From NCBI GenBank assembly GCA_001687465.1, contig LVLI01000202.1:186001-250000 (forward strand): a DNA stretch of 64,000 bases, written 5' to 3'. The notes under the pieces are model-generated. The model was not told the DNA's origin. It ran no database searches and was given only the letters and a program-made list of their open reading frames with translations. This document shows positions 31,600-40,458 of this stretch, in pieces. Positions within the stretch are counted from its first letter, which is position 1. Each line of letters begins with the position of its first letter. The DNA comes from Halocafeteria seosinensis (lineage: Eukaryota > Sar > Bigyra > Bicosoecida). Both the position numbers and the translations under genes were made by a program.

Positions 31600-33907
31600 A
31601 TGGAGCCTCGAAAGACCCACTTTCAAGTTGCGCACAGTGAGCCTATTCACCTGTATAAGCATGACACCAAGGACGAATCAGCTCAGAGTGAGTCAAAAGT
31701 ATCACATACGGACAAGAGGGAGACCACCGTGCAGACGGAGACGATAGAATACAGTCATGCAGAAGTACAAACGACTGAACACAACTCTGTGGAAGTAAGC
31801 TGGGTCGCTCAAGAGGGCTATTATACACGTTTTGAACTCCTTATACACCGCGGTACACAGGTGCAAACAGAGAATTCAGGATATGAAGACGACGCGGCCA
31901 TGGAGCAAGCCATGGAGGAGCAATTCGAACGAAACGCGGAGAGTATAGCTGCATTCTTACGCATGGTATCCCCGACAATGATACGCCAACTGCATCGTAA
32001 TCTAAAGAGCAGAGCATTCGACGGTACGTTTGGATCTGTTGGTTATGTTTCCTTGAAGGAATGGATAGATGGATGCATGAGTGCGAAGAATCGTGCAGAC
32101 TACGTACCCTCGGAAATGGACGAAGACGAAGATTCCAAAACGATTTTTGAACTGTCATATGCGTTTTCTCAACCTAGTGAAAGTACGCGAGTTCGGTGGG
32201 GTGCATGATTTTAAAATGCTTGAATTCGTCAACATGTGTGCATCACAGGTGGTAAAGAGCGTGTGCTCGTTCTCCCTTGTACTTCGTTATCGTGGAATGC
32301 TACTGGCTCCTCCATTTGTGCTGGTTTTGGACGAGTCGATTTATCGGGATGGGATACCACCAGCAGTGGTGTTGTTGTTTGGAATATCATGAAACAACGT
32401 TTTCAGTCTTCCGAAAGAGGAAATGCTAAGAAGAAAGATATGATTGATACGTTGCCTCCGGACTTCGTGTTGGACACCACTGTGAGTCGGCGCGTCAAAC
32501 GAATAAATTAGCAATATGCGGCAAACGCGAGTCTAGGAACTTTATGCAGAGCTCCGTAACCTCCGTCAGTTGCCATCCAAAGCATCCCTCTATCATAGCC
32601 GGTGGGACATATAGCGGTGAGGTGCTTGTATGGGACACCAATTTGACAGAACCATTGATCGCTAGTACACAAATTGATGATTACTTCCATCGGGAACCGA
32701 TAACGTCCTTATGTTGGTTCCAGGAGCTGGGCGAAAAGGAATATTTGGTAGGTGGTACCTCTAAGTGATATCCCTCTTATTATTTATTGTATATCTTGTC
32801 TTTCGTCCATGGCTTGACTTCCAGTTGGCTAGCATTAGTGGAGACGGAAAGCTCCTCGTTTGGAAGCTAGGCAGTAACCTCAACTATCCAGTGGCGGGGT
32901 AAGTCTAGTTTGGGTGAATGGACTGATGATGCACTGTAAACACGCTATCTTGCAGCTTCGTTCTTAAATCGCGAACTCTAAAAAGTAGACACAAACAACA
33001 TGGTGCTGTCTTAGGCGGTACCTCCATTTCTGCCTCCCACGAACATGGCTACTCTGGGAATCTCCTCGTGGGTACTGAATCTGGGCTTATTCTGAGGTCG
33101 CTAACGCGGGCTCATACTCGAAAGGGTGTCCAAAACACACGACCCCCCGGAACAGAACTCTTATGGTCGCCCGAGAGTGCGGAAATGCTGTTCCGGCTGG
33201 ATGCTAAATCGAAGACGTCTGTTGTAAGGCAAGTAGAGCGATATGCTCGCACGGTGGATAAAGGAACAGATGCTCGTCCAATCGATATGAAGACGCTGTT
33301 TGAGGCCAGGCCGGATCCGGAAGCGCTGTTCCCTGCTATGAAAGATTTTGCTTACGAAGCTCATGCTGGTCCGGTATCTACTGTCGAATACTCACCGTTT
33401 CATAGAAACATTTTTCTTTCCAGTGGACATGATGGAAAAGTGAATCTATTTAACCAATTACAGAAGAAACCCTTGGCGCAGATTAGCCCGTCTCCGTCTA
33501 CTTTGAATTTCGTGTTCGCTTGTTCGTGGTCATGTGTCAGACCACTAGTGTTCGCCGCGGCTAGTGGTGACGGAGGTGCCTACATATATGATCTTGCCAA
33601 GAGTATTTATATTCCGGAAGTAATCCTGCGAGCGTCTTCGCAGGATCCCGCAGACATTGCACAAAACAGTATGGATGCTCATACCAAGAATTCTCATCAT
33701 TCATATGTTGAATGTCTTCGGGATAGCGCAACCTCTCCGGGTCCAGCCTATTCTATTACATTTAATCCACATAATAGGAAACTGCTCGCTGTAGGGGATG
33801 CTGATGGCAAGATCAGGGTACATCGTCTTGGGTGGAGTTTAAGCAACACTTTTGATGCGGAGAAGAAAATTCTGAACCGAGTTGCTAACGTCTCTACTGA
33901 GGAGTAA
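31600..33907 (+). CDS. DYNC2I2: Dynein-2 intermediate chain WDR34 (FAP133)
   Basis: Five exons (31600-32182, 32249-32481, 32550-32747, 32825-32898, 32956-33907) give 679 residues. The N-terminus has three LC8-type anchors, TTVQTE, AEVQTT and GTQVQTE, expected to hold dynein light chains. Then come the helical segment FLRMVSPTMIRQLHRNLKSRAFDG and a WD-repeat propeller. Diagnostic strands include PSIIAGGTYSGEVLVWDT, GDGKLLVWK, PFHRNIFLSSGHDGKV and RPLVFAAASGDGGAYIYDL, matching human WDR34 closely. The complex drives retrograde intraflagellar transport, so a cilium is built. An insert of about 100 residues (33100-33340) with basic and acidic residues interrupts the propeller. The C-terminus ends shortly after the last blade with FDAEKKILNRVANVSTEE. 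Confidence 0.95.
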
Positions 33908-33990
33908 GAATGCACACCAATATGGTTGAATTACCTTGAGGCTAGTTAGTTAACCAGTGTAATGTTGTTTAACGAGCCATCGGAATATCG
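33839..33990 (+). repeat. Duplicated segment, copy A (end of WDR34 and beyond)
   Basis: The last 60 or so coding bases of WDR34 and about 80 bases after its stop recur at 34777-34927. The first 60 bases differ at about five positions, and the later part (from CCAG.GTAATGTTGTT to CATCGGAATATC) is also clearly related. In this copy the WDR34 frame ends at TAA. Confidence 0.8.
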
Positions 33991-34468
33991 TCGTCGGAAG
34001 CACGCAAGTTCGTCAGACTCTGAAACTGAGAGAACATCAAAATCTGAGAATGTGGATAGACGAAGTCGACGGCGCAAGCATTCACATGAAAGAATGTCAA
34101 CGTCGGACTCAGGAACCGAAGGAACATCGGAATATGAAAAGGCGAGGAACTGAAGACGTCAGGGGAAGTAGAATTCGGATAGGCGAAGTCGGCGGCGAAA
34201 GCATTCACACGAAAAAATTTCAACGAAAGGATCGTCATACTGTGGAGCCGAATTCACATCAGAATATGAGAAGGCGAGAAACCGAAGACGTCGTCGGAAG
34301 CATTCACATCGAAGCAAGCATGACAGTCACACCTCAAGAGAGGGATCATCCGGTTCTGAAACTGAGGCCACACCGGAACCTGAGAAGCCAAAAGCCCGAA
34401 GAGGTCGAAGCAAACATAGCCATAAAGAAACTGAAAAAGGACCCTGGGGGAACGAGCACGTTTATTGA
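33962..34468 (+). pseudogene. Decayed RS/KHS-repeat reading frame
   Basis: One frame reads repeated units such as RRSRRRKHSHE and TSEYEKARN at about 34054-34152, again at 34177-34290, and a third partial unit ending RGRSKHSHKETEK. Unit spacing is 123-132 bp. It is broken by TGA (34151-34153), where the sister unit has CGA, and by TAG (34169-34171), yet stays open on both sides. It looks like a once-coding Arg/Ser/His repeat, of the type found in splicing-associated proteins, possibly formerly joined to the WDR34 tail. A different frame is open across the same DNA (34050-34568, 172 codons), so translation of that frame, or an intron covering the stops, cannot be excluded. Confidence 0.5.
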
Positions 34469-34644
34469 AATGGCTCCTGATGCATTGGTTGTAAGTTGCA
34501 ACAGCGAAGAAGGAGGCGAAATTTGGACCCTGGCCGGGCTTCCCACAATTTGCTCACGGCAGTGGTGAGCCGTCTGAGACGACTGGAGGAACGTGCAACT
34601 ACGGCCAGAGGGAGAAGGCATACACCTGGTGATGATCAGAACTA

Positions 34645-34712
34645 TTGTCAGTATTACCGATAACCAGCCATACCGGACTTGTCAGTATTACCGGTAACCA
34701 GCCATACCGGAC
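34645..34712 (+). repeat. 34-bp direct tandem repeat, two copies
   Basis: TTGTCAGTATTACCGATAAC... (34645-34678) is repeated immediately (34679-34712) with one mismatch. It lies between the decayed RS repeat and copy B of the WDR34 tail duplication. Confidence 0.85.
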
Positions 34713-34776
34713 ACTTTCATGTGCTATTGGGGAGACAAGAGGAAACGAAAATGGTCCAAATGAAAGGAAGAGATAA

Positions 34777-34927
34777 CTTAAGCAACACTGTTGATGCTGA
34801 GAAAAAAATTCTGAACCGAGTTGCTAACATCTCTATTGAGGCACTCCAATGCAGAATTATCTTGGCGGCAGTGGAGGTTAGCCAGCGTAATGTTGTTAAC
34901 GAGTCTACAGAATGGACATCGGAATAT
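34777..34927 (+). repeat. Duplicated segment, copy B of the WDR34 tail
   Basis: This matches 33839-33990. It stays open in the equivalent frame, reading LSNTVDAEKKILNRVANIS, then continues past the position of the original stop for about 45 further codons to a TAG at 34976-34978. The upstream part of WDR34 is not present here, so this is a fragment, not a second gene. Confidence 0.8.
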
Positions 34928-34978
34928 CAAGATGAAAACGGCAGCCCTGCTGTGGACGCCAGGTTTGAATTACAATAG

Positions 34979-35473
34979 ACTATTGGACTTAACATACATG
35001 TTATATTATCATGATTCAGTATGTTAGTTGGATTCGACCAGACCAAATAAGATTTGTTGCAATAAGAAGTTAAACAAAGTGGCTTCAGAGCGCGTGAAGT
35101 TCTGACGTTTCATTTTCTTATTTGTTCATCTTGTATTTTGACATGTCCTAAGTATATGTACATGTCCTGAAGATAGACCTAACACTCAGCTATTCCTTTT
35201 GGCTAGTGCAAACAAGGGAGAACAAGAAGGGGCACTGACTCCCTACCGATTCCACAGGGTTATGACCTACCCAATTGCACTATCTGGGATGTGATTCACA
35301 TAGACAGGGGTGGACTGGCACAGCGCTCCTGCCTACCCATGATCAATCATAGATCAATCATTGCATGATCTATTCAGCTCCCGCTAGCTCGCAATCCCGC
35401 GGACAGTGTGAACCACACCACACCATTTAGCGTACCGCAAAATTATCCTCACGGGTCGCCTTCATACCAATTG
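34979..35473. other. Intergenic, no gene seen
   Basis: An AT-rich 500-bp gap downstream of the duplicated fragment and downstream of the minus-strand gene that ends at 35474. No open frame or RNA gene is convincing. Confidence 0.5.
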
Positions 35474-36472
35474 TCATGTCATTGCGGTCTTCATGCAGCC
35501 AGCAGTTTCACTAGGTAACGAGTCTGTTGAAGAACTACTATTGTCGGTGTTTGCTGTGCCATCAGAGCCGTATTCTTGTTCAGCTTCCTCCAGGAATTGC
35601 ACAACGTCATCAATGGAATCATCAGTTACCTGCTCACTTCGTGCTCGTTTCCTTTTCTTCTGTTTGGGAGGTTGCTCCGCCAGCGACGTCTCTTCTTCAG
35701 CTAACTCAACACTCTGACTGTCGGTATTATTGATTCGAGAGCCACTGAGAGTCGGTAACAAGAACTCAATAGTCAAATCACGTATTGATATATCATCGCT
35801 TCTTGATGAGTGGCACCTTTCTATTTCCTCCCTCTTGAGACCAAAAGACTCTGCAAATTGAAGAGCCTCCTCGTCTGTTTCGAGGATGGAAGACAGTTGA
35901 GCTTGGAGAATATTGCCATGTGTGCAAGCTTCGAAGTATCCTTCCGGGTACGGGTGAGCTTGTACCCACCGAACCTGTTCTAAATCATTTGCCCAATGAA
36001 TTTGCATTCTGCTTCGCTTTTTCCCGCTTCTCCCTTCTTTACGTTGGCGGGGCATGCTTTCTTCAAGATCTGTCTGGTTTCGTAAAATTCCTCTTTTTGC
36101 CGTAAAACGCTTTCTACCGTTTTGTGACGAGTTCATCCGAATAACTGTGGCAGACGACTCATTGTTCTCCATAGCAGCCGATCCATTTGCTTGATTCTCA
36201 TCATGGCCTCCTCGATCTTCACCAGTAGAGTCACTCCCATTACTCCCATTGGAGGCCGACGCATGCAGCGGAGCTGAGGTGGTGTTCGATTGAGCATTTT
36301 GGTCTTCTCCCTCCTCAGATGAATCATCATCACAGGAATACGGCACAAGTCCACCTGAATCACTCACAGAGGAGTCATCTTCAGCTTCATCCTCCCTATG
36401 ATTAGGAAACCCATCCGTAGAGGGGACGGTGTCAGGTCCTTTATTAGTTGGACTAGGCAAATGAGTAGACAT
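35474..36472 (-). CDS. Unrecognised acidic/basic nuclear-type protein
   Basis: From the ATG at 36470-36472 the frame gives 332 residues. The open frame extends further upstream, but TTGCAGAGG just before this ATG looks like the acceptor of a 5' UTR intron, so I start here. Residues 1-130 are Asp/Glu/Ser/Asn-rich and disordered. A basic stretch (RKEGRSGKKRSRM) then leads into QIHWANDLEQVRWV, whose pattern of basic residues, Ile-x-Trp and following LE..R recalls, loosely, PP1 regulatory motifs. A PKQKKRKRARSE nuclear-localisation-like signal lies near residue 275. The C-terminus is again acidic. I cannot name the family. Confidence 0.7.
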   Translation of the reverse strand: MSTHLPSPTNKGPDTVPSTDGFPNHREDEAEDDSSVSDSGGLVPYSCDDDSSEEGEDQNAQSNTTSAPLHASASNGSNGSDSTGEDRGGHDENQANGSAAMENNESSATVIRMNSSQNGRKRFTAKRGILRNQTDLEESMPRQRKEGRSGKKRSRMQIHWANDLEQVRWVQAHPYPEGYFEACTHGNILQAQLSSILETDEEALQFAESFGLKREEIERCHSSRSDDISIRDLTIEFLLPTLSGSRINNTDSQSVELAEEETSLAEQPPKQKKRKRARSEQVTDDSIDDVVQFLEEAEQEYGSDGTANTDNSSSSTDSLPSETAGCMKTAMT

Positions 36473-37148
36473 CCTCTGCAATATCCAATTAGATAAACAC
36501 AAGATTAAGGTATACGAGTGATCGAAAATCACGTAGCATCGCCCTCTATGGCGAACAAGCAAGGGACAACAAATGAAGAAACCACAAACTTCGTGCTTGA
36601 CACACACCGCCTTATCCCCACCCATTCCTTCCAACATGTACAAGGTATGTTCAAAGAAGTGGATCAGATGAATCAAAACGTACCTAATCACGTAATCTCA
36701 TTCACGTTGCAAGTATGAGTGTGCCCTTTAAGATGGGACAAATGAGAGGAATTCTTGTGGTTCCTCAAAGCGCTTCGGGTGGTGTTCTTCAACCTGATGC
36801 TCCAAACAATACCCCAGCTTGTATTATAAACTATCGCCCATTTCTATACCACTCACTAGACGGTTGATTAATTCTTTCTAATATCAACACTAATGTGCTT
36901 ATCCACTGCATCCCACCCAGCGTATGATCCGCGTAATTTCTTGTTGTTCAATTCAACTCAAGTACAAGGAAAGAATGTCGTCTACACTGGTTGTCAAGGG
37001 CAACGGGGTACAAACGCGAAACGTGTACGCAGTATATATGACATATCGTAGTTCTTTATATTTGACAACAGGCGCTAGCCGTGTGTGGTAGACACAACAT
37101 TTGCGCGTAGACTTACAACAACTTGCATCGAAAAAATCCGCTCAAAGA
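36473..37148. other. Divergent intergenic region
   Basis: This separates the minus-strand 35474-36472 gene from the plus-strand coiled-coil gene, so both promoters lie here. It includes the likely 5' UTR intron of the former (acceptor near 36475-36480). No independent gene is visible. Confidence 0.5.
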
Positions 37149-38600
37149 ATGCAGGGGAAACTGCGGCGCCTCGGAAGATCTCCTTTATCCAGCAGTGAAT
37201 CTACCCGGGATAGATTCCTCAAAGCTGCATCTGAAGAATATCTTAATAATTCTAGAAGTCGCAAACCGGATTATGAGACGTCATCCACCTCAAGTGACGA
37301 GCTAGACCTCCACGACAGCAGCGTGAGGCCTATCTATTCGGTGAAATCGAGCTTGCATAATGGACTGGAGTCTGTACGAAAGAGAAATGACAGTGCATCT
37401 CCTACATACAACTACCCTAAGGCATCACGTGGGAGTCCTTCCCGCTCTCCAAAAAGTACACACTCCTTACCTTCCCCTTCATTTTCACTCAGTTCTAAAA
37501 CGCGGAGCCCGGAAAAAGAGCAAGCACAATGCACCAATGGCAGCGGTACTCGTGTTCGATTTTCGGAGAAATACCGTATACGAACACAGCAACTCATACG
37601 CTTGAGCAAGCTCCTGGAGGAGGTAACACAACAAAGGGATGAGGCCATAGAAGAAGTCAAGGAAATAAGACTAAACAATGAGCTGACATACAGTACCAGC
37701 TCACAATCTCGACGAGAAGTAGATGAATTACAGAAGAAACTTGAGAAAAGCAGAAAAGAGGTTGCGCGCCTGAATGAACTTGATCATAATCGTTCTGAAG
37801 AAATGCTTACACTGAAAGAAAAACTATCAAAATCGCAATCTCGAGAGCAAAAAATAGACCATGAATATCGTGAGCTGTTAAGTGCACACCAAGAGGAAAC
37901 AGATGCTTTGCGGAAAGAACTTGACGAGTTCAAAATTAAAGAATCGATATCTCAAGCGCGAATAAAAAATTCAGAGGGACAATTGCAAAGCATTCGAAGA
38001 AATTTTCAAGACAGTAGGTCTGCCAGCGACACATGGAGAGAACTCTACGATGAACAGAAGGAAATCATCCTTGATCAAGAGCAGCAAATAGCTGAATTGA
38101 AGGTGCAGAACGAAGAACATCTGCGACACGAGCACGCTGGTCAGTCTAGTGACCATGATAGTATTCGGGAGGCTGCGATCGAACTTTACGTGTGGGCTCA
38201 ACAGCTGCTGGCGTACTGCAACAATTTGAAAGAAGAAAATCATCGAATCCGCAAGCGCATTCAAAAAAAGCCGAAGTCGAACCTATCTGGGAGTAGTTCC
38301 CACCTACTGAGCAAGACAATGCCAACCACGTCTGAACGGACTTCTGTATACGAGCGCTCGCCCCCAGCTCACTACAGAAACTCCGTCAAAACTAGGGCTG
38401 AGTACCTCCAAGATTGGCATGGAGATATTCGAAGCATAGAACTGTCTCCTCCGTCAGATAAAGAGCATAAGAGTCCAACCGCAAATGTCCACTTAGACTC
38501 TATTGCCCGAACTTTAGGCCTCTCCCCAGGAACCAAAGGAGATACCAAGAGTAGCAGCGCAGCTAAGAGCCATACTGGTGGCCACTTCGATTTCCCTTAG
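37149..38600 (+). CDS. Coiled-coil protein, unrecognised
   Basis: A single exon of 483 residues from the first in-frame ATG (37149); the frame is open further back only with non-ATG codons. Residues 1-140 are basic, Ser/Pro-rich and disordered. A heptad-rich coiled coil runs from about residue 145 to 385, with segments such as LLEEVTQQRDEAIEEVKEI and LRKELDEFKIKES. A conserved-looking AAIELYVWAQQLLAYCNNL helix closes it, followed by a Ser-rich tail ending LGLSPGTKGDTKS. There is no membrane segment. With ciliary genes on both sides, a cytoskeletal or centrosomal role is plausible but only inferred. Confidence 0.75.
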   Translation: MQGKLRRLGRSPLSSSESTRDRFLKAASEEYLNNSRSRKPDYETSSTSSDELDLHDSSVRPIYSVKSSLHNGLESVRKRNDSASPTYNYPKASRGSPSRSPKSTHSLPSPSFSLSSKTRSPEKEQAQCTNGSGTRVRFSEKYRIRTQQLIRLSKLLEEVTQQRDEAIEEVKEIRLNNELTYSTSSQSRREVDELQKKLEKSRKEVARLNELDHNRSEEMLTLKEKLSKSQSREQKIDHEYRELLSAHQEETDALRKELDEFKIKESISQARIKNSEGQLQSIRRNFQDSRSASDTWRELYDEQKEIILDQEQQIAELKVQNEEHLRHEHAGQSSDHDSIREAAIELYVWAQQLLAYCNNLKEENHRIRKRIQKKPKSNLSGSSSHLLSKTMPTTSERTSVYERSPPAHYRNSVKTRAEYLQDWHGDIRSIELSPPSDKEHKSPTANVHLDSIARTLGLSPGTKGDTKSSSAAKSHTGGHFDFP

Positions 38601-38943
38601 GCCGTTCCAAGCTAATAATAAACTGTTTTTCCATGGGTCATTCTGGTTCATTTAATTGTTTGTTTAATCGAGAAAAGGAAACCTCCACGAAGTGGTAAAG
38701 TGACAATGTATGATTGCATTCGGTTCCTCAGCAAAAGTTGAAGTGGCAACGTTCTACAACAACTTCACATAACGCTGCACGAGCGTCTTGACAAAACCTG
38801 AAATCGTATACTGTGTTAAGCAAAATAGGCAGGGTTTTTTTAAGGTTTTGCAATTTACTTTGGCTCCTGTGCTAAGGAGTCTTCTCCTGACAAAACTCAG
38901 GAACGCGGAGCAACTTAACGGCTTTTTACGCAGTCTAGACATC

Positions 38944-40392
38944 ATGAATCACCACCTAGAACTTCGAACATCCCAAGTCTCAAAGGTCATGGACGACCTC
39001 ACTGAGGGTCTTAATTTTATTCATAAGCTGCCTAGCGTTCCTCGTCGACCGCTACTCTCTAGGTTGCACCAAATCGGAGAAGGGGCACTTGCTGTGGCCA
39101 TTGAGAAGATGTGGTTCTTGGAGTCGTTATTAGGTAGCTCTCAAAGTTGTACATCCGAACAACGGGAAGAGCACAAAAATCATTGCTTTACCGTAGTTAA
39201 GCGTTGTAGACAAGAACCAGCGGTAGCCCAGCTCCTGGATCGCCCCTCTTCCAGAAGAATGTCAGCCAGGTCCGAAGGCCAACGGGACAACACAGACAGC
39301 CGTTCAGCTGCATCAGGAAATGGAGAAACTCGGAGCGTCGCTGGGTTGTCGAAAGCAAGCGCGGATGACAGTAGTAGCTTACATTCCGATGACTACGACT
39401 CGGCAAGTACTACAGACTCTGACGACGAAGATGGTAGACTTCGTGACGCCCTCCGTAAACCGAAAAAGCCTGCTGCTCCATTGAACCCCAAAGAGTTAAT
39501 TTCATATTTGGAACAGCTACATAAAATTATAACGGCACAGATGCTGCTTCCGAAAGAAGAACTAAAGAACGTTGAAATCAGCCTAAAACGTAAGGAACAA
39601 TTCGTTGAGAAGACGAAGAAGCAGGCAATTCTCGCCAAACAAGAGTTGCATCGACAGCGGCAGGATAGACGACAAGAACTAACAGCCGAAACTGATGCCC
39701 TCAACCGCTTACTTGAAGATGTTCATACAGTTCAATCTGGGCATGCAAAGTTGATGAGCTACTTAAAAATGTCTGCAGAAGATACTGAAAATGCTGAAGA
39801 GCAAGATCATCTCGATTCGACTGAGTTCCTGAAAAAAGAGATAGCGCGCGTCAAGCAGCAGCAACGGACACAGCAAGCAGAACAAGAATCTGAAATCGCC
39901 CAACTAAGAAGAAAGAATAAACGTCTTACCACAGAATTAAGTGAAGTAATCGCTGAGACTGACCAAGAGATGATTGAGTTGAGGCGGAAAATCAACGCTT
40001 CCATAGAGATAAACCGTGTGGAAAAGATACAGAAGGAAAAACTCCGTGCATATTTGGATTTGGTAAGTATTAGGAAAACATTAGGTATATTGAGGCACAA
40101 ATAATCCATATCATTTCCTTCTCATTCCAGATGGATGGTGAGCGTGGTGTCGCTCGAAAAGAGGCTGAACAGTTTGACGGGAAGAGAAAAGAGTACTTCG
40201 TATTACGGATGGCCGTAAGTCTACATCGGCGAATGATATTAAAAGATAAAATCTGAAACTGCTTTGTCCATACAGAAACAAAGAGTAGCTGTGAGAAAGA
40301 TCCAAAAAGCTTACAGGGCTTGGCAAAAGGAGAAAAAACAACAACTAGCGTTTGAGCGGAAGATGGCGAAGAAGCGGAACAAAAAGGGATAG
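38944..40392 (+). CDS. DRC10/IQCD-like nexin-dynein regulatory complex protein
   Basis: Exons 38944-40062, 40131-40214 and 40276-40392 give 439 residues from the first ATG. The frame is open about 150 bases upstream, and an additional 5' exon is possible. The protein has a helical N-terminus, a Ser/Asp-rich linker (about residues 120-165), long charged coiled coils, and one C-terminal IQ motif, VAVRKIQKAYRAWQ, for calmodulin-type light chains. The order N-terminal helices, coiled coil, single terminal IQ is that of DRC10 (IQCD) and DRC9 (IQCG), which sit in the axonemal nexin link and regulate dynein. DRC10 fits better by length and the KEYF..R segment before the IQ, but DRC9 is not excluded. 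The stop lies 66 bp from that of the HYDIN-like gene on the other strand. Confidence 0.6.
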
Positions 40393-40458
40393 TGTAGGTG
40401 AGACGCAGCATAGGAAACGTAATATCAACTGACATGAAGGAAACGCGTTTTGTAAGAT

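Noticed and set aside
35028-35048. tRNA-like GGTCGAATCC on the minus strand
   Set aside because: One base short of the T-loop consensus and no stems form.
36473-36691. N-terminal extension of the 35474-36472 gene to give 405 residues
   Set aside because: The extension is hydrophobic/cysteine-rich and unlike the rest, and an acceptor-like TTGCAG sits just before the chosen ATG.
38788-38943. Extension of the DRC10-like protein to 38788
   Set aside because: It begins at TTG, not ATG; it could hold part of an upstream exon, but I could not place one.
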